Of a DNA stretch of 30,388 nt, positions 22,908 to 30,388 are shown in pieces. Numbering within the stretch: the first letter of the stretch is position 1; every line of letters starts with the position of its first letter. The notes beneath the pieces were generated by a model. It ran no database searches. It had not been told where the DNA came from and was given only the letters and a program-made list of their open reading frames with translations. This stretch comes from Phocaeicola plebeius (GTDB taxonomy: Bacteria; Bacteroidota; Bacteroidia; Bacteroidales; Bacteroidaceae): the NCBI RefSeq assembly GCF_003437535.1, contig NZ_QSQT01000038.1, forward strand, positions 1-30,388, written 5' to 3'. The translations under genes and the position numbers were made by a program.

Positions 22908-25487
22908 ATGCAAACCAAAAAAACAGATACAAGCAAAAGTGAAAAAGCGGCTGCCATGGCCGGAAAAACATGGACTATCCTGAAAAGTGAGACTACCGCG
23001 TTCGTCATCGGACTGCTCTGCGTCATCTTCGGCGTGTACTTGCTGCTGGCTTTCAGCTCGTTCTTCTTTACGGGAGGAAACGACCAGAGCATTCTGTCGC
23101 ATCCCAACCCGTCGGAGCTGCTGGAAACGGGCAACCGCATACAGAACTATGCCGGAGCACGGGGAGCACAGCTGGCGCAATTCCTGATTAACGACTGCTT
23201 CGGGTTTTCGGCTTACTGTATCATTATCTTCTTAGTGGTGGCCGGCATGAAGCTGATGAAGGCGTACGAGTTCCGCATCCGTTACTGGTTCTTAGGCTGT
23301 GCCACGGTGATGGTGTGGCTCTCTGTAACCTTAGGATTTGCATTCGGAGGACTGTTAGAGAATTCTTATATTTATCCGGGGGGACTGCACGGCTACAACG
23401 TGAGCCTGTGGATTCGCTCGCAAATCGGTGCACCGGGATTGATTTTAGTGCTATTAGCTACGGCCATATTGTTCGGCGTGGCACTGACCCGACAGACCAT
23501 GGGCGTGGTGAGAAAGGCGCTGCATCCGCAAAAGGGCAATAACGCGGCTATGGCAGAGGAGGTAACTCCCCAGCCGGAACCGACCTACCGAAAGCCGGTA
23601 GTGGACGAACCGGAAGTAACCGCCGCGGAGGATGAATCGGAGAAGAAGGAAAAGAAAGAAAGTTTCTGGAAGAGCTGGACGCACCGGAAACCGAAACAGA
23701 AAAAAGAGGAGGAAGAGACTCCGCAGGAAGAACCGGAGAAAGCGGCTGAACCTGTCAAGGAGGAACCGGAGAAGGTGATTGTGAAAGAGGAACCGGCACC
23801 GGAGCGCGTCATCGACCTGCCCATTGATACCGAGGAAGAGGATGAGAAGAAGCACCCTTTTGAGGTGAAGCCGGCCCTGGAGGAAGACTTCGACAAGGAA
23901 GAAGAGGAGCCGGCATTTGAGGTCAGCAACGATACCAAGGAAGAGGATCAGGCTTACCGGGGAGACGTGTCGCAGCCGTACAACCCGCGCCTGGACCTGG
24001 AGTTTTACCGCTTCCCTACCCTCGACTTGCTGAATACGTATCAGAACGACGATCCGGACATCGACATGGAAGAACAGAATGCCAACAAGAACCGCATCAT
24101 CAAGGTGCTGCGCAGCTTCGGCATTGAAATCAGTTCCATCAAGGCCAGTGTGGGTCCGACCATTACCTTATATGAGATTACGCCGGCGGAAGGGGTACGT
24201 ATCTCGAAAATCCGTAACCTGGAGGACGACATCGCCCTGAGTCTTTCGGCACTGGGTATCCGTATCATCGCACCGATTCCGGGCAAGGGTACCATCGGTA
24301 TCGAAGTGCCAAACGCGAACCCGCACATCGTACCCATGAGTTCTATCCTGACCAGCAAGAAGTTCCAGGAAACAACCTTCGACCTGCCGGTGGCACTCGG
24401 AAAAACCATTACCAACGAGGTGTTCATGGTGGATCTGGCCAAGGCGCCCCACATGCTGGTGGCCGGTGCGACAGGTCAAGGTAAGTCTGTGGGACTGAAT
24501 GCCATCGTGACTTCCCTGCTCTACAAGAAGCACCCCAGTGAACTGAAGTTCGTCATCATCGACCCAAAGAAGGTGGAATTTGCCATCTATGCGCCGATTG
24601 AGCGTCACTTCCTGGCCAAGTTGCCCGACGGAGAGGATGCCATCATCACCGACGTGACGAAGGTGGTACAGACACTGAACTCGCTGTGTGTGGAAATGGA
24701 CAACCGTTACAAGCTCCTGCAGAACGCGGGATGCCGTAACATCAAGGAATATAACGCGAAGTTTATCAACCGCCAGCTGAACCCGGAGAACGGTCACCGC
24801 TTCCTGCCTTACATCGTCATCATCATTGATGAGTTCGGCGACCTGATTATGACAGCCGGCAAGGAGGTAGAACTGCCTATCTGCCGTATCGCCCAGCTGG
24901 CCCGTGCGGTGGGTATCCATGCCATCATCGCTACCCAGCGTCCGACCACGAACATCATTACGGGTACCATCAAGGCCAACTTCCCGGCGCGTGTGGCTTT
25001 CCGTGTGGCTTCCATGATGGACTCACGTACCATTTTGGACCGTCCGGGTGCACAGCAGCTCATCGGTAAGGGTGACATGCTGTACCTGCAAGGAAACGAC
25101 CCCGTGCGCGTGCAGTGTGCGTTTGTCGATACGCCGGAAGTGGAACGCATCGCAGAATTCATCGGCAAGCAACAGGGCTATCCTACAGCCTTCATGCTGC
25201 CGGAATACGTGGATGAGAATGCAGAACCCAGCAGTGCTGCCGACGTGGACATGAACCGTCTGGACCCGCTCTTTGAAGAAGCGGCCCGTCTGGTCATCTA
25301 CCACCAGCAGGGTTCTACTTCGCTGATTCAGCGTAAATTCTCCATCGGCTACAACCGTGCGGGACGCATCATGGACCAGCTGGAAAAGGCGGGCATCGTA
25401 GGTCCGGCCAACGGTAGCAAGGCGCGCGATGTGCTTTGTCTGGATGAAAACGATTTACAAATGAGAATGAGCAGCCTGAAGGATTAA
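22908..25487 (+). CDS. ftsK: DNA translocase FtsK/SpoIIIE
   Basis: FtsK is a septum-located, ATP-driven DNA pump that clears chromosome ends from the division site and helps resolve dimers. The 859-residue protein has four membrane helices (about 31-54, 98-117, 127-150, 175-194) and a highly charged Glu/Lys/Pro-rich linker (about 205-350). The FtsK alpha/beta motor follows, with Walker A GATGQGKS at 520-527 and Walker B IVIIIDEFGDL with D641-E642. A C-terminal winged-helix gamma domain (about 785-859, ARLVIYHQQGSTSLIQRKFSIGYNRAGR) reads the polar KOPS-type sequences. The length is typical of Bacteroidetes. It has its own promoter and is followed 25 bases later by a LolA-like gene, probably in the same transcript. 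Confidence 0.97.
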   Translation: MQTKKTDTSKSEKAAAMAGKTWTILKSETTAFVIGLLCVIFGVYLLLAFSSFFFTGGNDQSILSHPNPSELLETGNRIQNYAGARGAQLAQFLINDCFGFSAYCIIIFLVVAGMKLMKAYEFRIRYWFLGCATVMVWLSVTLGFAFGGLLENSYIYPGGLHGYNVSLWIRSQIGAPGLILVLLATAILFGVALTRQTMGVVRKALHPQKGNNAAMAEEVTPQPEPTYRKPVVDEPEVTAAEDESEKKEKKESFWKSWTHRKPKQKKEEEETPQEEPEKAAEPVKEEPEKVIVKEEPAPERVIDLPIDTEEEDEKKHPFEVKPALEEDFDKEEEEPAFEVSNDTKEEDQAYRGDVSQPYNPRLDLEFYRFPTLDLLNTYQNDDPDIDMEEQNANKNRIIKVLRSFGIEISSIKASVGPTITLYEITPAEGVRISKIRNLEDDIALSLSALGIRIIAPIPGKGTIGIEVPNANPHIVPMSSILTSKKFQETTFDLPVALGKTITNEVFMVDLAKAPHMLVAGATGQGKSVGLNAIVTSLLYKKHPSELKFVIIDPKKVEFAIYAPIERHFLAKLPDGEDAIITDVTKVVQTLNSLCVEMDNRYKLLQNAGCRNIKEYNAKFINRQLNPENGHRFLPYIVIIIDEFGDLIMTAGKEVELPICRIAQLARAVGIHAIIATQRPTTNIITGTIKANFPARVAFRVASMMDSRTILDRPGAQQLIGKGDMLYLQGNDPVRVQCAFVDTPEVERIAEFIGKQQGYPTAFMLPEYVDENAEPSSAADVDMNRLDPLFEEAARLVIYHQQGSTSLIQRKFSIGYNRAGRIMDQLEKAGIVGPANGSKARDVLCLDENDLQMRMSSLKD

Positions 25488-25512
25488 ACGGGCTGTCCTC
25501 TAACCCCTAAAA

Positions 25513-26136
25513 ATGATTGTGACAGGTATGAAAAAAATTTTTCTTCTCGTCCTGCTGATGGGAGTCGCCTTGTGTCAGGCTGTGGCTCAACAGGACGCAA
25601 AAGCTGAAAGCATATTAAGCAAGATGGCGGACAACTACCGGAAAGCCGGCGGCATCAGTCTGACTTTTGGAGGTACACAACACGGAAAGCTGTTGCTGAA
25701 AGGCAACAAGTTCTGCCTGGAGAGCGGAGGCATCAAGACCTGGTTTGACGGAAAGACACAGTGGAGCTACGTGGAACAGAATGAAGAGGTGAACGTATCA
25801 TCCCCCACCCCGGAGGAGATACAGAGCGTCAACCCGTATGCGCTGCTGACAGCCTACAAGAAGGGCTTCAACTACCGCTACGTGGGCGAAAAGACCCGTC
25901 AGGGAAAGCGGGGACATGAAATCATCCTGACCCCGAAGACCTCGCAGGACATTAAAAGCATCACACTGAACGTGAAGGAAAACAGTTCGCCCGTGTACAT
26001 TGCCATCCAGCTGCAGAACGGAGAGAAACAAGAGTTTCAGATTTCGTCGTACCGCACGGGAGTGAATCTGCCCGACGCGGTGTTCCGTTTCGACAAAAGC
26101 AAGTATCCGGGAGCGGAAATCATTGATTTAAGATGA
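25513..26136 (+). CDS. LolA-like outer-membrane lipoprotein carrier protein
   Basis: This exported 207-residue protein has a signal peptide ending near AVAQ. Two start ATGs are possible, 25513 and 25528; the second gives a classic MKKIFLLVLLMG signal. The mature part is a LolA-like half-barrel: ILSKMADNYRKAGGISLTF, GKLLLKGNKFCLES, KTWFDGKTQWSYV, then ISSYRTGVNLPDAVFRFDKSKYPG. LolA ferries lipoproteins across the periplasm from LolCDE to the outer membrane. Bacteroidetes members are diverged, so 'LolA-like' is safer than LolA. It follows ftsK within 25 bases, a linkage I recall from other Bacteroides. Its last 17 bases overlap the 3' end of the convergent L,D-transpeptidase gene. Confidence 0.87.
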   Translation: MIVTGMKKIFLLVLLMGVALCQAVAQQDAKAESILSKMADNYRKAGGISLTFGGTQHGKLLLKGNKFCLESGGIKTWFDGKTQWSYVEQNEEVNVSSPTPEEIQSVNPYALLTAYKKGFNYRYVGEKTRQGKRGHEIILTPKTSQDIKSITLNVKENSSPVYIAIQLQNGEKQEFQISSYRTGVNLPDAVFRFDKSKYPGAEIIDLR

Positions 26137-26848
26137 CATCATCCGATGTATCGAGAATAGAACTTTGAGCTAAGTAAGAGGGGGTTTCGGCATAGATATA
26201 CATGACGCTGCCCCCTTTTATTGCATCTATAATGGGGCGCGACACGGAAGTAGGAAGTGCCGGACATCCGAAGCTCCGTCCCAACCGTCCGCCACGACTG
26301 GCCACGGATGGGTCTGCGTATGTGGCCCCGTGCACCACAATGGCACGTTCGCGGGCCCGGTCGTTAATCCCTTTCTCCAGTCCGTCAAGAATGAGCGAAT
26401 ACCCGTTTCGTCCCTGATAGGTGGAAGCCGTCAGGTAAAAGCCCAGTGAGCTTTTGTAGGAGCCGTATTCGTTGGAAAAAGAAGTGGCATAGTTTCCACC
26501 GCTGTTCTTTCCGTGTGACACTACCGAGGAATACAGCATCCGACGGTGCTTCATGTCGAACACGTACAGACGCTTTTCCGTGGAAGGCTTGGAAAAGTCG
26601 ATCAGGGTCAGTACATCGCGCTTGCGGTTCTTGATGCGGTTGTACCCCGTCACAGCCTGTTTGAAGGCCCGCCAGTTGACCACCCCCTCCAGCTGCATGG
26701 AATGGTAGAGCGACACGACCTCATCGGCCGCCTTGACCGCTGCTACAGGGGATTCAGTAGGAACAGACTCTCCTTCCACCGTGAAATACGCACAGGGGAA
26801 AGACAGGAACATGGCAGAAAGAAAAAATTTGATGATATGATTTTGCAT
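26120..26848 (-). CDS. Murein L,D-transpeptidase-like exported protein (YkuD_2 type)
   Basis: This 242-residue exported protein has an N-terminal hydrophobic segment (FFLSAMFLSFPCAYF) that could be a signal peptide. The catalytic domain is of the short YkuD_2 kind: FDMKHRRMLYSSVVSHG, then AIVVHGATY with H173-G174, and GRLGRSFGCPALP with the catalytic cysteine C195. These enzymes crosslink or modify peptidoglycan or attach proteins to it from the periplasm. The motif SFGCPALP is characteristic of this subfamily as opposed to the SHGC form. It has its own -7 promoter element on the minus strand (26880-26887). Its 3' end overlaps the LolA-like gene by 17 bases, tail to tail. Confidence 0.9.
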   Translation of the reverse strand: MQNHIIKFFLSAMFLSFPCAYFTVEGESVPTESPVAAVKAADEVVSLYHSMQLEGVVNWRAFKQAVTGYNRIKNRKRDVLTLIDFSKPSTEKRLYVFDMKHRRMLYSSVVSHGKNSGGNYATSFSNEYGSYKSSLGFYLTASTYQGRNGYSLILDGLEKGINDRARERAIVVHGATYADPSVASRGGRLGRSFGCPALPTSVSRPIIDAIKGGSVMYIYAETPSYLAQSSILDTSDDVILNQ

Positions 26849-26879
26849 GACTTTTTACGACCTGAAAAATATTCGGCCG

Positions 26880-26887
26880 CAAAGTTA
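26880..26887 (-). promoter_or_regulatory. -7 promoter element of the YkuD_2-type gene
   Basis: On the minus strand TAACTTTG matches TAnnTTTG, 31 bases upstream of the ATG at 26848. It lies in the 88-base gap between two minus-strand envelope genes, so this gene has its own start rather than depending on the upstream lipoprotein gene. Confidence 0.65.
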
Positions 26888-26936
26888 CGGATTTTCTGTC
26901 TTTCTTCTTCCGTAAAGAGAGTTAATTTTATAGAAA

Positions 26937-27974
26937 TCACTCGATTACAATCACCAGTGACCGTTCCGTCGGTGCCCAGTCGTACACAAACTTGGCATGC
27001 GAGGTGGCATTGCGCACACACATGTGCGAACGGGGCGTGGTGCCCAACGACCAGCTGTATTCAATCATCGCCGTGCGAGGCACGTTGACCGGCACCCCGT
27101 GAATGTAGGCTCCGTTGGTGAAGCGGCTGGCATACGGTGCATAGCCTCCGGTGGCCGCAGAACCGTCTTTCAGGAACACCATACGCGACTTTTTCTGCTG
27201 CACCACAAACATGCCGAGCGGGGTTTCCTGTGCGTACGGCGGACGGTGCATGCCCGTAGTGGCCGGATTCATGCTGCGGATGGCCCAGGTACCTTCTTCC
27301 AGACGTTCCAGGGTGGCAATGTTCTGGTCGCCCCGGTCCACCACGACCACGTGGTTAAACTGTGTACTGTCGGACAAGAGTTTGACGTAGCGGCGCGGCA
27401 CCCACCATTCTCCCTCGATGGAGACCGGTGACACGCGATAGAAACTGCCCGTCTCGCCCAGGAAAGACACCAGCGCCCCGTCGCGTCCATAGCGTTCGGG
27501 CACCAGCGTATCCGAAGGAAAATACAGCGGTACCGACTGATAGCGTTCCACTCCCAGCGTATCGGCAATGCGCCGGTACACATTCTGCGTGTATTTCCGC
27601 ACCAGCGGAGCTTCACGGTTCACATTCTTGTAATTCTGGAATATCGCCCAGCGGTTGGCATCGTACTGAAGATTCTCGATAAAAGCCAGGCATTTGCGTA
27701 TGGCATCCCATTTGAATGAACGGACGGTGTCCTGATACGGATACTCATCCTTCAAGGTGTATTTGTCAAAAAGAAGTTCCTTCGCCAAGATGATGTCGGC
27801 AGCGGTCAGCGGTTTACGCTCAAACGGCAGAATCTCTTCCACCTCCATGCTGTCGGGAGATGCCGTCTCCGACACGATGGGTTGCGACATCGGTTGTTCC
27901 ACCCCACGGCCTGCTTCCTCCCGGCAACCGCAAAGGAGACACAAGAAGCATATTAAGCCTGTCAGTCGTTTCAT
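26937..27974 (-). CDS. L,D-transpeptidase-like lipoprotein with altered active-site motif
   Basis: This 345-residue protein has a lipoprotein signal (MKRLTGLICFLCLLCGC, lipid cysteine C17), so it is probably anchored in the outer or inner membrane facing the periplasm. A helical and SH3-like middle (GRDGALVSFLGETGSFYRVSPVSIEGEWWVPRRYVKLL) precedes a C-terminal YkuD-like domain. In that domain H292-G293 of IHGVPVNV and C319 of RSHMCVRN form the expected His/Cys pair. The usual SHGC has methionine in place of glycine (SHMC). L,D-transpeptidation of peptidoglycan is the likely activity. The altered motif may modify substrate use. It has its own -7 promoter element (27998-28005). Confidence 0.87.
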   Translation of the reverse strand: MKRLTGLICFLCLLCGCREEAGRGVEQPMSQPIVSETASPDSMEVEEILPFERKPLTAADIILAKELLFDKYTLKDEYPYQDTVRSFKWDAIRKCLAFIENLQYDANRWAIFQNYKNVNREAPLVRKYTQNVYRRIADTLGVERYQSVPLYFPSDTLVPERYGRDGALVSFLGETGSFYRVSPVSIEGEWWVPRRYVKLLSDSTQFNHVVVVDRGDQNIATLERLEEGTWAIRSMNPATTGMHRPPYAQETPLGMFVVQQKKSRMVFLKDGSAATGGYAPYASRFTNGAYIHGVPVNVPRTAMIEYSWSLGTTPRSHMCVRNATSHAKFVYDWAPTERSLVIVIE

Positions 27975-27997
27975 AATGAAGGGTTATAAGGTTGGAA

Positions 27998-28005
27998 CAA
28001 AGATA
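27998..28005 (-). promoter_or_regulatory. -7 promoter element of the L,D-transpeptidase lipoprotein gene
   Basis: TATCTTTG on the minus strand, an exact TAnnTTTG match 23 bases upstream of the ATG at 27974, in an AT-rich intergenic stretch. Confidence 0.7.
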
Positions 28006-28090
28006 ATAATTTTTACTAAAAAACCGCAGGAAAATGCAAAAAATCAGCGACTTTATGTAAAGAAAGTACGACTTCCGGCTCTTTCTCCAA

Positions 28091-28693
28091 TTACTCGTCC
28101 AGAATGCGGGCGGTCTCCACTTTTTCCAGTCGCGCACGCAGCTTTCCCATCATCGACTTGCGGATGCGCAGACGCATCAGGCAGTCCATGTCGTACGACT
28201 GTTCCAGTATCTCGGGCGACTCTTCCTTGACGATGCGCATGATGTCGTTCATGAAGGGATATTCGAACGCCACAGCCACGTCTTCGTCCACCGTCTTCTC
28301 GATGACCGGGGCTTCATCCAGTGCCAGCGAAGCCGCCATGCGGTAGGCCACAATCAGACCGCTCGTCCCCAGTTTAATACCGCCGAAATAACGCACCACG
28401 ATGACCAGCACATCGGTCAGCTCGCGCGAGTTAATCTGCCCGAGGATGGGCTTTCCGGCCGTGCCCGAAGGCTCTCCGTTGTCGTTGGCCCGGAAATCCT
28501 TCCGTTCCGCGCCCAGCATATAGGCATAACACACGTGGCGGGCATCGTAATATTTCTTCTGGTACTCCTCCAGAAGGGACTTCACTTCGGAGAGCGTACG
28601 CACCGGCAGCGCAATGGCAATGAACTTGCTGCGCTTCTCGGTATAGATGGCTTCCGCGTTTTCCTGAATGGTCTTATAGGTATCTTCTTGCAT
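28091..28693 (-). CDS. YigZ/IMPACT family protein
   Basis: This soluble protein of 200 residues belongs to the YigZ/IMPACT family. The N-terminal domain (about 1-125) holds the signatures EKRSKFIAIALPV, DARHVCYAYMLG, NDNGEPSGTAGKPIL (70-84) and VRYFGGIKLGTSGL (100-113). The C-terminal half is the ferredoxin-like DUF1949 domain. The eukaryotic relative IMPACT regulates translation through GCN1. The bacterial function is not settled; a role in translation or nucleotide-related chemistry has been proposed. The frame extends to an ATG at 28738, but the -7 promoter element at 28715-28722 lies inside that extension, so the ATG at 28693 (MQEDTYKTI) is the start. Confidence 0.92.
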   Translation of the reverse strand: MQEDTYKTIQENAEAIYTEKRSKFIAIALPVRTLSEVKSLLEEYQKKYYDARHVCYAYMLGAERKDFRANDNGEPSGTAGKPILGQINSRELTDVLVIVVRYFGGIKLGTSGLIVAYRMAASLALDEAPVIEKTVDEDVAVAFEYPFMNDIMRIVKEESPEILEQSYDMDCLMRLRIRKSMMGKLRARLEKVETARILDE

Positions 28694-28714
28694 CGTTTTT
28701 CTTCTTTCAGGTGG

Positions 28715-28722
28715 CAAATTTA
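28715..28722 (-). promoter_or_regulatory. -7 promoter element of the YigZ-family gene
   Basis: TAAATTTG on the minus strand matches TAnnTTTG, 21 bases upstream of the ATG at 28693. It excludes the longer upstream start at 28738. It is divergent from the sulfatase promoter, with 34 bases between the boxes. Confidence 0.7.
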
Positions 28723-28756
28723 ATGATTTTTCTCGCATTTTTAAAACCGGAAAGCG

Positions 28757-28764
28757 TATCTTTG
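28757..28764 (+). promoter_or_regulatory. -7 promoter element of the sulfatase gene
   Basis: TATCTTTG matches TAnnTTTG exactly and lies 32 bases upstream of the ATG at 28797. Confidence 0.75.
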
Positions 28765-28796
28765 CTCCTGCATTAATCCCTTAAGAAACTAATGGC

Positions 28797-30323
28797 ATGA
28801 AAAAATTACAAAAACTAACCTACTGTATGGGACTGGTTGCCGTGGCTGCACCTCATGCACAAGCTGCAACGCCCGATTCTGAAAAACCCAACATCTTGTT
28901 CATTCTCTGCGATGACATGGGATACGGCGACCTGGGATGCTACGGTCAGCCTTTCATCCAGACACCCTGCATCGACCAGATGGCACAGGAGGGCATGCGA
29001 TTTACGCAGGCATACGCCGGAAGCCCCGTCAGTGCCCCGTCGCGCGCCACCATCATGACCGGACAGCACAGCGGACACGGACACGTGAGAGGCAACAAGG
29101 AGTACTGGCTGGGCGAGGTGTGGTACGGACAGAACAAGGAGTATGCCGTGACCGGACAGGAGCCGTATGACCCGCAACATATCATCCTGCCGGAAATCAT
29201 GAAGAAGAACGGCTATACCACCGGCATGTTCGGTAAATGGGCCGGCGGCTACGAGGGTTCGACCTCTACTCCCGACAAACGGGGCGTGGACGAATACTTC
29301 GGCTACATGTGCCAGTTTCAGGCGCACCTCTACTACCCGAACTTCCTGAACTCCTACAGTCGTGCCGCAGGCGATACGGCCGTCAGTCGTGTGATATTAG
29401 AAGATAATATCCGCTACCCGATGAGCGGCGAAGACTATTTCAAGCGTACGCAGTATTCGGCCGACCTGATTCACCAAAAGGCACTGGAATGGCTCGACAA
29501 GCAGGACGGCAAACAGCCTTTCTACGGCTTCCTGACGTACACCCTGCCGCATGCCGAACTGGTACAGCCCAACGACTCTATCCTGAAGAAATACAAGAAA
29601 CAGTTCTTTCATGACAAGACCTGGGGCGGAGATGCAGGTTCCCGCTACAACGAGAGCGTGCATACACATGCCCAGTTTGCCGGCATGATCAGCCGACTGG
29701 ATGCCTACGTGGGCGAAATCCTGGCCAAGCTGAAAGAAAAAGGACTCGACGAGAATACCATCGTCATCTTCAGCAGTGACAACGGTCCTCACGAAGAAGG
29801 CGGTGCCGACCCGACTTTCTTCGGACGCGACGGTAAGTTGCGCGGCCTGAAGCGCCAGTGCTACGAAGGAGGTATCCGCATCCCGTTCATCGTGCGCTGG
29901 CCGGGAAAGGTGAAAGCCGGTGAGGTGAACGACCATCAGCTGGCTTTCTACGACATCATGCCGACCTTCTGCGAACTGGTGGGCGACAAGCGCTTCCCCA
30001 AGAAGTACCTGAACAAGAAACTGGAAGGTGACTGCTTCGACGGCATCTCTTTCGCTCCTACCCTGTTGGGAAATGACGAGGCACAGAAGGCACACGACTT
30101 CCTCTACTGGGAGTTCCACGAAACCGACCAGATTGGTCTCCGCATGGGCGACTGGAAGATGGTGGTAAAGAAGGGGGTTCCTCACCTCTACAATCTGGCA
30201 GAAGACATCCACGAAGACCACGACGTGGCTGCCCAGCATCCGGACCTCGTGAACCAGATGAAGCAGGTAATTCTGCGCGAACACCGCCCGAATGACCTCT
30301 TCCCCGTGACCTTGCCGAAATAA
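28797..30323 (+). CDS. Serine-type exported sulfatase (arylsulfatase family)
   Basis: This 508-residue sulfatase has a signal peptide ending near AQA (residue 23), so it acts in the periplasm or at the cell surface, removing sulfate from a glycan or small ester. Metal-binding aspartates D39-D40 are in FILCDDMGYGDLG. The modification site is S79 in VSAPSRATIMTGQ, the serine form of the C/S-x-P-x-R signature, which an anaerobic sulfatase-maturating enzyme would convert to formylglycine. FSSDNGPHEEGG holds the second metal-binding Asp/Asn pair. The exact substrate cannot be read; host mucin or glycosaminoglycan sulfates are plausible in a gut Bacteroides. No maturase, glycoside hydrolase or SusC/SusD pair lies in the window, so it is not visibly part of a polysaccharide utilisation locus here. 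Confidence 0.95.
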   Translation: MKKLQKLTYCMGLVAVAAPHAQAATPDSEKPNILFILCDDMGYGDLGCYGQPFIQTPCIDQMAQEGMRFTQAYAGSPVSAPSRATIMTGQHSGHGHVRGNKEYWLGEVWYGQNKEYAVTGQEPYDPQHIILPEIMKKNGYTTGMFGKWAGGYEGSTSTPDKRGVDEYFGYMCQFQAHLYYPNFLNSYSRAAGDTAVSRVILEDNIRYPMSGEDYFKRTQYSADLIHQKALEWLDKQDGKQPFYGFLTYTLPHAELVQPNDSILKKYKKQFFHDKTWGGDAGSRYNESVHTHAQFAGMISRLDAYVGEILAKLKEKGLDENTIVIFSSDNGPHEEGGADPTFFGRDGKLRGLKRQCYEGGIRIPFIVRWPGKVKAGEVNDHQLAFYDIMPTFCELVGDKRFPKKYLNKKLEGDCFDGISFAPTLLGNDEAQKAHDFLYWEFHETDQIGLRMGDWKMVVKKGVPHLYNLAEDIHEDHDVAAQHPDLVNQMKQVILREHRPNDLFPVTLPK

Positions 30324-30347
30324 GATTTCACCGGAAAAACTGTAGTG

Positions 30348-30378
30348 TACTAAATAAGTTGACACAATTTATTTAGTA
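30348..30378. repeat. Near-perfect 31-base palindrome at the right edge
   Basis: TACTAAATAAGTTG (30348-30361) pairs with CAATTTATTTAGTA (30365-30378) across the 3-base loop ACA, with one G-U pair. It lies 25 bases after the sulfatase stop. It lacks a T run, so it is a poor classic terminator. It could instead be the end of an insertion element lying beyond the window or a regulatory operator. Confidence 0.7.
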
Positions 30379-30388
30379 ACATGCGTAA

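Noticed and set aside
26997..27431. Plus-strand open frame opposite the L,D-transpeptidase lipoprotein
   Set aside because: It lies wholly inside a well-supported gene, has no promoter and its translation resembles nothing.
28797..30323. Sulfatase as part of a polysaccharide utilisation locus
   Set aside because: No SusC/SusD pair, glycoside hydrolase, regulator or maturase is present in the window beside it, so the claim cannot be supported here.

Overview
The window looks like chromosomal DNA from a gut Bacteroidales species, probably family Bacteroidaceae (Bacteroides or Phocaeicola). Three things point there. A fused 949-residue fucokinase/GDP-fucose pyrophosphorylase of the B. fragilis Fkp type is present. 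Many genes are preceded by the Bacteroides -7 promoter element TAnnTTTG and lack strong Shine-Dalgarno sequences. Typical Bacteroidetes families also occur (DUF3575, DUF5063, a serine-type sulfatase, an OmpA-like porin). The genus cannot be resolved from sequence alone. No rRNA, tRNA, CRISPR array or complete insertion sequence was seen, and no stretch over 300 bases lacks a gene.

Region 1 (1-5184) makes nucleotide sugars: the 3' end of GDP-L-fucose synthase, a UDP-sugar dehydrogenase, then rfbA, rfbC and rfbB. The usual rfbD is absent. Between rfbC and rfbB sits a small antitoxin-like gene followed by a 12-codon stub. A strong terminator closes the block at 5141-5184.

Region 2 (about 5288-6915) is an AT-rich three-gene cassette with its own promoter. 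It encodes a 112-residue protein resembling a lamin-tail domain, a 277-residue endonuclease/exonuclease/phosphatase-fold enzyme with its catalytic motifs intact, and an unrecognised 137-residue protein. It differs clearly in composition from both flanks and is the best candidate here for an undescribed system.

Region 3 (6920-11482) is a fucose salvage block: a mutarotase of the RhaM family, Fkp, and the fucose permease FucP. The mutarotase starts only 4 bases after the cassette. Together with the de novo GDP-fucose gene at the left edge, this locus could feed L-fucose into surface glycans by two routes.

Region 4 (11543-18362) has a WecG/TagA-type glycosyltransferase and a polyprenyl-phosphate sugar-1-phosphate transferase that would start a lipid-linked glycan. 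These are followed by three exported envelope proteins of unknown function: a DUF3575 protein, a multidomain protein with an OmpA-like segment, and a large predicted beta-barrel.

Region 5 (18438-30388) is mostly housekeeping and envelope genes: an OmpA-family porin, a small HAD phosphatase, an rRNA methyltransferase/exonuclease/DUF5063 operon on the minus strand, divergent ftsK with a LolA-like gene, two different L,D-transpeptidase-like proteins, a YigZ-family protein and a serine-type sulfatase. The right edge carries a near-perfect 31-base palindrome.
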